Source of the DNA: a virus
Length of the DNA stretch: 26,658 bases
IMG/VR virus record: IMGVR_UViG_3300036823_000075
Coordinates: 1-26,658 of that record
Direction: 5' to 3' (one strand)
Below, one piece after another: positions 1 to 8,522 of this stretch. The notes under the pieces are model-generated. The model was not told the DNA's origin and made no database searches. It saw only the letters and a list, made by a program, of their open reading frames with translations. Positions within the stretch are counted from its first letter, which is position 1; the number at the start of each line of letters is the position of its first letter. A program made the translations under genes and the position numbers.

Positions 1-84
1 GCGCACACCGATCAGCGTTGAGTCGCTGCCTGTGTCAGCGGTGGCGGGAAGGCCGTTGATACCGACCCGGACAGTGATGGTCAT
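1..84 (-). CDS. start of a further tail-region gene (3' end outside window)
   Basis: ATG at 82-84, overlapping the upstream TGA as ATGA. The first 28 codons read MTITVRVGINGLP, a beta-like opening, then ATADTGSDSTLIGVR, and run off the left edge. Too little is visible for a family call; another minor tail protein is likely from coupling to the preceding gene. Confidence 0.65.
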   Translation of the reverse strand, partial: MTITVRVGINGLPATADTGSDSTLIGVR

Positions 85-548
85 TGCGCCAGGGCGACGA
101 CGCCGTTGGAGAAGTCGACGGTGAACGACTCGCTGTTCTTGATCTGATCGGTGCCGTAGTCGATGCAGCCGATCATGATGTTGTCGACCGACTGGGTGAC
201 CCATTTGTAGACGATGGCGTACCGCACGACGCCGGTTAGAGCGGACCAGGTGACACTGTCGGCGGTCAGCATCGCGGCCTTCTTGACCGGGTCATAGCTC
301 CAGGAGACGCTCTTGAGCTGCTGACCGTTCCAGCTGTAGACCGTGTCGGAGTCCAGTGTGCCGGTAGTCGCTTCCTCCGGAAGCTCAGAGTCATGACGAA
401 ACGTGAAATAGTCGGAGTCGTTGTCAAAGTCCGGTGTGTAGTAAGTGCCGGTCCACAGAGCGACCCAGATTCCGTCGCTGGTGAAGTCGATGTCGCCCTC
501 GCCGAGGCTGGCGAGGAACTGCCCGTACGCGGTTGCGGTGATCGCCAT
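81..548 (-). CDS. conserved actinophage-type structural protein, 155 aa
   Basis: ATG at 546-548, two bases after the previous stop. Its pattern, MAITATAYGQFLASL..., then DGIWVALWTGTYYTPD, VTWSALTGVVRYAIVYKW and IDYGTDQIKNSESFTVDFSNGV, corresponds to a widespread family of uncharacterised virion-associated proteins in actinobacterial phages (A-x-G...DxIxVAL...YTP...VTW...RYAVVY...I-x-FG). Predicted beta-sandwich. The TGA overlaps the next ATG (ATGA). Its exact role is not established; a tail-tip or baseplate component is likely from position. Confidence 0.78.
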   Translation of the reverse strand: MAITATAYGQFLASLGEGDIDFTSDGIWVALWTGTYYTPDFDNDSDYFTFRHDSELPEEATTGTLDSDTVYSWNGQQLKSVSWSYDPVKKAAMLTADSVTWSALTGVVRYAIVYKWVTQSVDNIMIGCIDYGTDQIKNSESFTVDFSNGVVALAQ

Positions 549-549
549 A

Positions 550-945
550 TCAGCTGTCCGAGGTGTCGAGCGGCGTGACGCCGGAGGTGGTGGAGTCGAC
601 TGGGCTGACCCAGTCGGCGGGGTACGCCCGGAGACCGGCCGTAAAGGCCTGCTCAGTGGCGGTCTGGCCGGTGACTCGGCGCAAGGTGAAAATGGGGCTG
701 TAGGACTGCGGAGGGATGTCGCCGACCTCGATCGTCGCGGTGAAGACCTCGCCGTCGTCGGAGAGCCAGAGTTGGTCGGCGGCGGAGCCGATGATCAAGA
801 CGGTGACGTTCTCGCACTGGTAGGCACTGCTGTTGTTGTAGACCCGCATCGTGGTGTCGTCGCTGGTGCTGCGGTTGACCGCACCCAGATCGAGGCCGGT
901 GACCAGTAAGCCAGTCTCGACGTCGTAGAAACTCAGGCTGTCCAC
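550..945 (-). CDS. small tail-tip-region protein, 131 aa
   Basis: GTG at 943-945, GAGG 6 bases upstream, 7 bases after the Dit stop. The protein is acidic and all-beta in appearance (SLSFYDVETGLLVTGLDLG, TTMRVYNNSSAYQCENVTVLI, DGEVFTATIEVGDIPP, IFTLRRVTGQTATEQAF), without membrane or signal segments. It resembles an immunoglobulin-like beta-sandwich domain of the kind found on phage virions. I cannot name the family. Two bases separate its stop from the next start. A minor tail role is inferred from position. Confidence 0.72.
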   Translation of the reverse strand: MDSLSFYDVETGLLVTGLDLGAVNRSTSDDTTMRVYNNSSAYQCENVTVLIIGSAADQLWLSDDGEVFTATIEVGDIPPQSYSPIFTLRRVTGQTATEQAFTAGLRAYPADWVSPVDSTTSGVTPLDTSDS

Positions 946-952
946 ATCGGCC

Positions 953-1903
953 TCACACGTAGGGGGGCCGGAAGGTGAGCACGGCGTGCCCGCTGCCGGA
1001 GCTGGCCTGGAACCCGATCTTGTTGGCGCCGGGCAGCAGGTTGACCCAGAACCGGGCGCCGTAGCTGGTGACCTTGCCGATCTTGTTGACGTTGGCCGAC
1101 ACGTCCTGGCACTGGAAGCGGTTGATGACCATCTCGATCTGGCTGGACGAGCTGATCGTGCCGTTGTACTGCACCCAGCTGTCGGGTTCGGTCGAGTAGT
1201 TGGTGATCCGCGGGTTGGTCAGCGAGCCGTAGAAGTCGACCTGGAGGTAACCGGAGGCGGCCACGTCGTGACCGTCGTTCCACACGTGGACCACGTCGCC
1301 GGGGCGCATGTCGACGGTGACGGTGTCGCCATAGAAGTAGGGGTCGGCCAGGGTGAAGTCGAGCTGGAAATCCGAGCGGAACCGGCCGGTCATGGCGGGG
1401 TCCATGGTGCCGGTCATCTCTGCCCAGGCGAACGCCTTCAACAGCCGGGCCTGACCGGAGGCGGGAACACCGGGGTCGCCCTGGATGCACTCGTCGGTCT
1501 GTCGGGTGGTGCCGAACTCGGGCGCGGTCAGAAACCAGCGGCGGGTGAGCTTGACCCGCTGGTCGTCGGCGAGGCTGTTGCGGTAGACGATGCGCCGAAG
1601 CTGGTCCCAGTTGTCGTTCCATTGCAGACGCTGATCGGGCGGGGCGTCGCCGGTGGCGGGATCCCAGCCGACCATGAACATGACAAGGCTCATCGGCCGG
1701 GCGTCCGGCAGCTTGCGCCGGTGGATCTGGCCGGGCCGGTAGGCCATGGTCATGTCGGAGCCGCGCCGCGGCGGGAGGTCATAGCGGCTGCCGCCGACGG
1801 TGGTCACCGACCAGCCCCACTGATGAAGACTGATCTCGCTGCCGTCGGTGTCGATGATGGACCACCACTCAGGCGAAGAGTTCGCGGATAGTGGGCTGCT
1901 CAC
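953..1903 (-). CDS. distal tail protein (Dit-like), 316 aa
   Basis: GTG at 1901-1903, 14 bases after the tape measure stop, with a fair AGGGG upstream. The order TMP then ~300-aa protein is that of Dit in siphoviruses. It shows SRYDLPPRRGSDMTMAYRPGQIHRRKLPDARPMSLVMFMVGW, the pattern of N-terminal Dit ring-forming domains in which the start of the protein describes the binding of the ring to the last tube ring, and a C-terminal beta-sandwich half (FHVW-type strands: GDVVHVWNDG, WVQYNGTISSSSQIEMVINR, FWVNLLPGANKIGFQASSG). Dit hexamers form the hub carrying the adhesion device. Good confidence from order and size. Confidence 0.8.
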   Translation of the reverse strand: MSSPLSANSSPEWWSIIDTDGSEISLHQWGWSVTTVGGSRYDLPPRRGSDMTMAYRPGQIHRRKLPDARPMSLVMFMVGWDPATGDAPPDQRLQWNDNWDQLRRIVYRNSLADDQRVKLTRRWFLTAPEFGTTRQTDECIQGDPGVPASGQARLLKAFAWAEMTGTMDPAMTGRFRSDFQLDFTLADPYFYGDTVTVDMRPGDVVHVWNDGHDVAASGYLQVDFYGSLTNPRITNYSTEPDSWVQYNGTISSSSQIEMVINRFQCQDVSANVNKIGKVTSYGARFWVNLLPGANKIGFQASSGSGHAVLTFRPPYV

Positions 1904-1917
1904 CTAAACCCCTACTC

Positions 1918-4900
1918 TCATCGCCGGTGCCGGATAGCGGCTAGCTGAACCTGGCGGCGCAGGGAGTACTCCGACTTCTCCCGCACGGGGTTGTTGATGG
2001 TCACGTCGCCCATCACCGGGGCGTGGTTCACGGTGTTGTTCACGACCGTCGGGACGCGGCCGGTCAGGCCCTGTGCCTCGGGGGCGACCATGCTCATGAC
2101 CTGCGGCTTCGTGGAGGCGGAGAGTCCGGAGTAGAGGGCTTCCATGCCGCGCTCGTTGAAGTCCTGGAGGAACATCTTCGCGCCGGGTTCCTGGGTCTTG
2201 GAACGACGAATGACCATCTCGCCGGGGGTGACCCAGGACAATGCCTTGTCTTCGACGCCCTGGTAGACGCCCTTGATCAGACCGCCGGACATCTTCCGGT
2301 CGATGAACGCGTCCTTCAAGGAGCTGAAGAAGTCTCCCGGGTGGGTCAGCCAGTAGCCGAAGTCGTGCTTCTTCATCAAGTCGAAGAAGTGCTGGAACGG
2401 CCCGATCAGCGCGTTCTTCAGGAACGGCCCGATCTTACTGATCGCGTTCGGGATGTCCTTGGTGAAGAAGTTCGGGATCGTGTTGCCGAAGAAATTAGCG
2501 ATCGGGTCGAAGAAGATCGACTTGAAGAAGGCCAAGCCTTTACCCAGCGAAGCGGGCAGGTGCTTGATGAAGAAGTCTTCGACCTTGTTGGGCAGGTCGA
2601 CGAACCAGAAGTGCAGGAACTGAGCGAAGCCCTTCAGGAGGAACCCGATGGCCTTGGCGGCGTAACCCGGCAGCGTGACAAAGAAGAATTTCAGGATCGT
2701 CAGCGGAAGGGTGATGTACCAGAACTTCAGGAAGTCCAGGAAGATCGTGACGAGTCCGACGACAGCCTTGACGGCGTAGCCGGGCAACGTCACGAACAGG
2801 AACTTGAGGACCGTCAGCGGCAAGGTGACATACCAGAACTTCAGGAAGTCCAGGAACAGCCCGACCACAGTGGTCGCGGCCTGCGCAGCCCATTTCCCGA
2901 TTCCTTCGAAGAAGTGACCGATCGACTTGCCGACGTCAGCGAAGAAGTGACCGACGATGTCGAAGGCCTGTTTCCAGCCGTCCTTCAAGAACTTGAAGAA
3001 ACGCCCGACACCATCAAGGGCACTCTTGAAACCGTCGGCAATGATGTGGCCGACATTGGCCAGCTTCTTCTCGACAAAGTCGCGGAGATTCTTGTCCTTG
3101 AACAAGCTGTAGATGCCACCGGCGACACCGCCGAGCGCGCCGCCGATGAGCGCGCCTCCCGGACCGAGGAACCCACCGATCGTCGAGCCGATGCTGGCGC
3201 CGTTGGAGACGGCACCGACAGCGCGGGTGAGACTGCCCTTGTCCTTGTCGTTCTTGACGAACTTGTCGATCAGGGCGTCGCCGCCCAGCTCCAGGCCGCC
3301 GGAGATCGCGGCACCGGCCAGGCCCGCGCCTAGGCCCTTGCCGAGGCCGCCGCCGAGCTTGCCGAGCAGACCCTTACCGCCGCGACCGAGGTTCTCTTCG
3401 GCCTCGCTCTCGACAAAGCCTTCGACGGAGCCCAGCGACTTACTACGGCGGCCCTTGGTGCCGCCGAACTCGTCCTCAAGTTCGCCCTCGACAGCTGAGG
3501 CGGCACCGCCCTTGCCCCGACGACCCTTCTTGCCCTCGCCCCGGCCGGGCCCGTTGGAGCCGCCGGAACCCCCGACGGCGTCGGCGTACCCGGCCTCATA
3601 ACCCTCGTCGTACTCCGGGTCCTCGCCAGCCGAAGCGCCCGTCAGCCCACCAAACAGCCCACCCAGCAGGCCCTTGACCTTGCCGCCCCGGCTGGGCTTC
3701 TTGGTGGTGCGGTTCTTGCGGCTTCGGGCGGTCCCGTCGTCGATGTCGTCGTCACGAGTACCGATGCCCAGCCCCACCGAGCCGCTGTCGTCGGACGGAA
3801 ACAGCCGGTTGAGCGCCCGGCGCTTCTTCGACGGCTTCTCCTCGGGCACACCTCCGATCTCGACGCCTTCATCGAGATCGGAGGGAGGACTGTACTGGGC
3901 CTGCTCCAGCGCCCGGCGGCGCCGGTCCCGGCGGCTGGTCGGCTCCGGCTCCGGCTTTGTGAACTGGCCTTTGGCATTGCGAACCGGCGCAGACGAAGAC
4001 GCCTGCTGGGCAGGCGACTTGGGCAGGAATCGGCCGGTCTTAGGGTCACGCGGCTGTACGGCCCGGCCGGTGCCCGGGGTTTCCTCGATCGGCGCGATCG
4101 ACACGTCGGGGCGCTGGCCGGGCTGGCCGTTCCCATCGAATGACGGGACATGCCGCCGCTCGGTCTGCGACTGCACGACGTTGTTGAGGCGCTGTTGCTG
4201 CTGGTAGGGCAGGTTCTTGTTCGCCGTCGGCGTCGGCCGGGGCGCAGGCTCATCCGGACGCAGTGGAGGAAGGCCGGTGCGGCTACGGCGCGCGTTCTCG
4301 ACCTGCCGGTAGCGGTTGTCCTTGTCAGTCGGGCCGCCCGCAGTGACCGGGAAGTTATGGACAGCATTCGGGTCGGCCGCGCCGACGTCGGTGTTGCCGG
4401 TGACAGCGGTGGTTCGCGAGTCGGTACCGATGTCCGGGGGCAGCGGCGAAAGCTTGGCCTTCTTGCGCCGCTCGTTGGCGGCCTGGCGTTCCGGGCTGTA
4501 CCCGGTGGTGGTCGCCTGACGGCGTGGGCTGTCCTCGCTCAGCGTTCCCGGCTTGTAGCTGGTGGACGGGGTGACCGGGCCGAGGCCGATGTCCTGCCGC
4601 TTGCGGTTGGTCTCAGTCTGAGCGCTGCTGTACTCGTAGGTGCGCCCGAGCCCGGTGGTTCGCTGACTGCGGGTGCTGTTGCCGTACGGGTCGATCTGGT
4701 CGCGAATGGAGTCCCGGGTCGGGAACGCGGTCGCTCCGCCGCCGGTGTAGCTGGGGCGGCCGGTCTTGCCGCCGGTGCCGGTCGGCTTGGTCGGATCGCT
4801 TGGACGACCGCCGCCGCCTCCCGAGCCGCCACCCCGGGGCTCGGTGGTGCCCGAGCCACCCGTTCCGCCGGTGCTGCCCCGGCGGCGGGTGTTGATCTCG

Positions 4901-7900
4901 ATGAGGCGGGTGTATTCCTCGATCCGCTTGATCACGGAGGTCGGGTCACTGGCGCCGGTCAACGAGTCTTTGAGGTTGGTGTTGGCGGTGTTGACGATTC
5001 GCCGGTACCGACTGGTCGGCTGGTTCTCGCCGGTGCGGTTGACCAGACCGCCGCCGGAGTTGCGGGTGCCGGTCTGCGGTTCCGTGGTGTTACGTGCGTC
5101 GGTGCCCCGGCTGCTGGTCGGCCGGTTCAGGTTCGGGGCGCCGGGGTCCTCAAGGGGCTTGTTGCGGTTGCGGATCCGGCTGACGATGCCGGGCTTCTTG
5201 CCGCTGCTGCCGGTGCTGGGTTCGGTGGAGGTGTCGACCTTGGGGACACGGACGTCTCGGACGACCCCGGCGATCCCTTTGAACAGACCGAACAGGCCCT
5301 TGAGAACCAGGGAGATGCCGGACAGCTGGGTCAGCAGGGCCAGGCCGAACACCGCAGCGATGGACGCGCCGACGATCTTCAGGACACCGGGCAGGGCAGT
5401 GAACGCGCTGACGAGTCCGTTGAGGATCTTCCCGGCCTGCACGACGTCGTCGAGGACGATCTTTAGCGAGTCGAGGCCGCCCGCTTTCAGGAACTTGTCG
5501 ACGGCGACGAAAATGTTGGAGATGTATTCGCCGAGTTTGGAGATCAGGCCGGAACTGGCGAGCTGCCCGAAGACACTGACCAGCGTCGGCAGCCACTTGG
5601 TGCCAATCTCCTTGAGGATGTTCTTGGCCTCGGTGATGTTGCGCTTGTCGGAGAACAGGCCGCCGAAGAAAGTGCCGACCTGGCCGAGGAAGTGGACGAT
5701 GTTCTTGAGCAGTGGCCCGACTTCGCCGAGCCACTTGCGGAACCCGCTGTTCGGCTTCGCCGCCTCTTCACCGAGATCGCGGAACGTCTTCGCCATTCCG
5801 GCGAGACCCTTGTTGAACTTCGACGTGAAGTCGTCGCCCGCGCCCGCCTTACTCGGCGCGTTGAGAGCCTCGAAGAATCCCGCGAACCCGGCCGCGAAAT
5901 CCTTGATGATCGGCCAGATCTCTTTGATCCGCCGCTCGGTGTTGTCGAGGAAGCTGACGACCGCGTTCTTACCGCTGGTGCTCTTGCTCCAGTTGCCGAA
6001 TTCCTTCGCTACACCGGCGACCGCACCAACGAGCCAGTTGGTGAACGGGGTCGCCGCATCGACGATGTTCTTGATGCCGTCGGCGATGCTGAACGCGGCG
6101 GTCGCCATCTGCTGGAGAATGACGGCGCTGTTCTTGCCGGTGCGCTCGAAGAACGCTTTCCAGTCCGGACTCGACAACCACGCCAGAGCCTGCTTCGCGA
6201 TGCCGCCGATGGCGTCCGCGACCGGGGAGAGCAGCTTTTCGAGGTCGCCGAGGACGTCCTTGAATTTGCCGGTGTCCGACGAGATCGGGCCGAAGATCTT
6301 CTCCGACAGCCGGTTGCGCATCTTCTCGAAAGCGCCACCCGGCTTGATCAGGTCGACGATCGCGAGCGCGACCTTTTGGGTGTCGGCGGGCAGCTTCTTC
6401 AGCTGGGCCTGGTAGTCGGCGAGCTGAGTGTTACCACCCGCGCTCTTGGTGTTGAGGGCTTTCTGGGCCGCCAGAATCGCTTTCTGCCAGGCGATGTAAG
6501 CCAGCTGCAAATTGTTCGTCTGGTCCGCGAGGGCCCGCTCGGCGGAGATGACCTGCTCGTTGCCTTCGACGCCCTGGCTGATGGCCTCTTTGGCGTCTTC
6601 CTGAGTACGTTTCCCCTGCTTCTGGGTGTCGTACTGGTTCTCCAGGGCGCCCTGATAGTCGTGCTGGGCCTGACGGCGGTCCAGTGCGGACGCGGTCGGG
6701 TCGGCCAAGGTGCGCTTGTAATTCTGAAGGGCCTGATCGACGTCGAGCTGGGCACCCTCCTCGTCGAAGGCCAGCTTTTTCAAGGACTCCTGGTAGTCCT
6801 CGACGTTGCGTTTGGCTTCCTTGCGGGCGTCGTCCACCCGGCGTTGCAGCAGGATGCCGTCCTGCTGAGTGCGGTGATAGTCGGTCTCAGACTGCTTCTG
6901 CTGAAGCAGAGCCTGCTTGTAGTCGAGCGCCGCATCCTTGGCCTGGGTGGCCGTGGCGGCGCTGGTCTTCATCGCCGACTCGTAGCTACTGAGCAAGCCA
7001 GTCAGCGGCTTGAGGACCAGGGCGAGTACACCGAAGCCGGAGATGACCGCGGTCAGAATGCCGGGGAGAGCGAACAGGGCACCACTGAGCGCGACCACGT
7101 TACTGGCCACCCCGAGCGCAGCCGCGCCGACCGCGCCGAGGATCGCCGCCAGCGGACCCAAGGCGGCCACAACGGCGACGATGATCGATTCCATCGACGC
7201 GAAGTGCTTGGCCAGGCCACCGAGCTTGAAGTCCAGGGCCTCGCCCAGACCGATGGCGCTCTGGAACAGGTCGGTGAACAGCTTCGCGCCGCCGCCGCCG
7301 CCGGAACCTCGGGCCCGGTTCAGGTCGCCGAAGAACGCGGTGACCTCGGCCCGCATCTTGCGGACGGCCAAGACACCGTCTTCGGCGTCGCGACCGAAGG
7401 CGTGGAAGAAGTTCCCGACGATCGCTTCGCCGCGGGTGACTTCCTTTTCCAGGTCCTTGAACGAACTCTGGCCGAAGTCCTGAAGACCGCGCCGCTGCTG
7501 GAACTGCTTCTCGACGTCCTGCCCGGCCCGGCGGGCCGCGGAGGGTGCGCTGACGACGCTACGGCCGCCGAGAACGGCCGTGTCGCTGGCGACGTTGCCC
7601 AGGCTCTTGAAGAACGCCCCCAGGCCCTGCTGGCGGGTCTGAGCGGCTTTAGCGCTACTAGCCTCGGTCTTCGCCCGGCGCTCCACGATCTCCAGAGCGC
7701 GCTGCTCCAGCACGTTGCCCTGCTGCGCGAGGTTTGCCAGTTCCTGCCGGGACCGGCGCTCGGTCTGAAGGCTGCGGGAACGCCGGTCGACGGCGTCGGC
7801 GGAGCGCCCGTCCTGCGCGGCCAGTGCGGCCGTCTTGGCCAAGGAGGCGTCGGAGGCCGCGGCGTCGGCCAGGCTGCCGCGGTGACGGGCGTCGTGCTGA

Positions 7901-8502
7901 CTGCTGTCAGTCTGGGCCTTGAGCTGCTTGGAGGCCTGCGAGATCTCGTCCAGCAGCCCCTGAAGCCGATTCGGCTGCGACGCATCCCGCAGGAACTCGC
8001 TGTCATTGATCTCGTGCTGTTTGCTGGCGAGCTGCTGATTGAGTTTCTGCTGTTCCCGGCTGGCCCGGTCGGCCGCGTCGATCCGGACCTTTTCCAGGTC
8101 CCGCTCGGCCTGCGCCTGGGCCTTGTACTGATCCAGATTGCGCCGGTGGGCTTTGTCATCGGCTTCTTGGATCTTGTTGATCGAGTCGGTCTGCGCCTTG
8201 GTGTTGGCGGCAGCCTGCTTCGTCGACTGATCCAGGCGGTCTTTGGCGTTACCGGCGTCGCGGTTGACCGCGGCCTGGTGGTCTTCGACAGCGCGACGGT
8301 TGTCGTCGATCGCGTCTTTCTGACGCTCATATGCCTTGGCAACATCTTCGGCAGATTTGATGCGGTTTTTGTCAGACTCTTTCCCCGCATCGTCAAGAGC
8401 CTTGAGCTTCTCCTTGGCCTTCGCGATGTCCTCAGCGAGGCCGGTCTGGTCGACAAGGATACGGAGGATGACGTGGCGTACAACGTCGTTAAAATCCGGC
8501 AC
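1918..8502 (-). CDS. tape measure protein, 2194 aa
   Basis: GTG at 8500-8502 with AAGGGGG 10 bases upstream. Layout: coiled coil at ~20-330 (many Lys/Asp/Gln heptads); a hydrophobic block at ~420-505 (IIVAVVAALGPLAAILGAVG); a second coiled coil at ~515-680; a helical part with WLSSPDWKAFFERTGKN at ~690-1030; hydrophobic helices near 1034-1085; a disordered Pro/Arg/Thr/Gly-rich stretch of over 600 residues (~1090-1700); Gly-rich membrane-type helices (~1704-1800); three exact 38-residue repeats at 1883-1996; and a C-terminus ending in Arg-rich RRQVQLAAIRHRR. Tape measures set tail length, fill the tube and enter the host envelope on infection. I see no lytic transglycosylase, peptidase or lysozyme motif. 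It is long, and the disordered middle makes tail length hard to predict from the residue count. Confidence 0.93.
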   Translation of the reverse strand: MPDFNDVVRHVILRILVDQTGLAEDIAKAKEKLKALDDAGKESDKNRIKSAEDVAKAYERQKDAIDDNRRAVEDHQAAVNRDAGNAKDRLDQSTKQAAANTKAQTDSINKIQEADDKAHRRNLDQYKAQAQAERDLEKVRIDAADRASREQQKLNQQLASKQHEINDSEFLRDASQPNRLQGLLDEISQASKQLKAQTDSSQHDARHRGSLADAAASDASLAKTAALAAQDGRSADAVDRRSRSLQTERRSRQELANLAQQGNVLEQRALEIVERRAKTEASSAKAAQTRQQGLGAFFKSLGNVASDTAVLGGRSVVSAPSAARRAGQDVEKQFQQRRGLQDFGQSSFKDLEKEVTRGEAIVGNFFHAFGRDAEDGVLAVRKMRAEVTAFFGDLNRARGSGGGGGAKLFTDLFQSAIGLGEALDFKLGGLAKHFASMESIIVAVVAALGPLAAILGAVGAAALGVASNVVALSGALFALPGILTAVISGFGVLALVLKPLTGLLSSYESAMKTSAATATQAKDAALDYKQALLQQKQSETDYHRTQQDGILLQRRVDDARKEAKRNVEDYQESLKKLAFDEEGAQLDVDQALQNYKRTLADPTASALDRRQAQHDYQGALENQYDTQKQGKRTQEDAKEAISQGVEGNEQVISAERALADQTNNLQLAYIAWQKAILAAQKALNTKSAGGNTQLADYQAQLKKLPADTQKVALAIVDLIKPGGAFEKMRNRLSEKIFGPISSDTGKFKDVLGDLEKLLSPVADAIGGIAKQALAWLSSPDWKAFFERTGKNSAVILQQMATAAFSIADGIKNIVDAATPFTNWLVGAVAGVAKEFGNWSKSTSGKNAVVSFLDNTERRIKEIWPIIKDFAAGFAGFFEALNAPSKAGAGDDFTSKFNKGLAGMAKTFRDLGEEAAKPNSGFRKWLGEVGPLLKNIVHFLGQVGTFFGGLFSDKRNITEAKNILKEIGTKWLPTLVSVFGQLASSGLISKLGEYISNIFVAVDKFLKAGGLDSLKIVLDDVVQAGKILNGLVSAFTALPGVLKIVGASIAAVFGLALLTQLSGISLVLKGLFGLFKGIAGVVRDVRVPKVDTSTEPSTGSSGKKPGIVSRIRNRNKPLEDPGAPNLNRPTSSRGTDARNTTEPQTGTRNSGGGLVNRTGENQPTSRYRRIVNTANTNLKDSLTGASDPTSVIKRIEEYTRLIEINTRRRGSTGGTGGSGTTEPRGGGSGGGGGRPSDPTKPTGTGGKTGRPSYTGGGATAFPTRDSIRDQIDPYGNSTRSQRTTGLGRTYEYSSAQTETNRKRQDIGLGPVTPSTSYKPGTLSEDSPRRQATTTGYSPERQAANERRKKAKLSPLPPDIGTDSRTTAVTGNTDVGAADPNAVHNFPVTAGGPTDKDNRYRQVENARRSRTGLPPLRPDEPAPRPTPTANKNLPYQQQQRLNNVVQSQTERRHVPSFDGNGQPGQRPDVSIAPIEETPGTGRAVQPRDPKTGRFLPKSPAQQASSSAPVRNAKGQFTKPEPEPTSRRDRRRRALEQAQYSPPSDLDEGVEIGGVPEEKPSKKRRALNRLFPSDDSGSVGLGIGTRDDDIDDGTARSRKNRTTKKPSRGGKVKGLLGGLFGGLTGASAGEDPEYDEGYEAGYADAVGGSGGSNGPGRGEGKKGRRGKGGAASAVEGELEDEFGGTKGRRSKSLGSVEGFVESEAEENLGRGGKGLLGKLGGGLGKGLGAGLAGAAISGGLELGGDALIDKFVKNDKDKGSLTRAVGAVSNGASIGSTIGGFLGPGGALIGGALGGVAGGIYSLFKDKNLRDFVEKKLANVGHIIADGFKSALDGVGRFFKFLKDGWKQAFDIVGHFFADVGKSIGHFFEGIGKWAAQAATTVVGLFLDFLKFWYVTLPLTVLKFLFVTLPGYAVKAVVGLVTIFLDFLKFWYITLPLTILKFFFVTLPGYAAKAIGFLLKGFAQFLHFWFVDLPNKVEDFFIKHLPASLGKGLAFFKSIFFDPIANFFGNTIPNFFTKDIPNAISKIGPFLKNALIGPFQHFFDLMKKHDFGYWLTHPGDFFSSLKDAFIDRKMSGGLIKGVYQGVEDKALSWVTPGEMVIRRSKTQEPGAKMFLQDFNERGMEALYSGLSASTKPQVMSMVAPEAQGLTGRVPTVVNNTVNHAPVMGDVTINNPVREKSEYSLRRQVQLAAIRHRR
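2515..2856 (-). repeat. three 114-bp repeats in the tape measure gene
   Basis: Three consecutive units of exactly 114 bases (38 codons): 2856-2743, 2742-2629 and 2628-2515. Units 1 and 2 both start FLDFLKFWY and contain TLPLT(V/I)LKF and FVTLPGYA; unit 3 is diverged (FAQFLHFWFVDLPNKVEDFF). Each unit is rich in aromatic and hydrophobic residues and may form one amphipathic or membrane-inserting hairpin. Confidence 0.8.
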
Positions 8503-8522
8503 GGTACGCCAGCCCCCTTACT

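Noticed and set aside
986-5466. Other long plus-strand frames (986-1891, 2023-3333, 4150-5466)
   Set aside because: All lie opposite well-supported minus-strand genes and have low-complexity, antisense-like composition.
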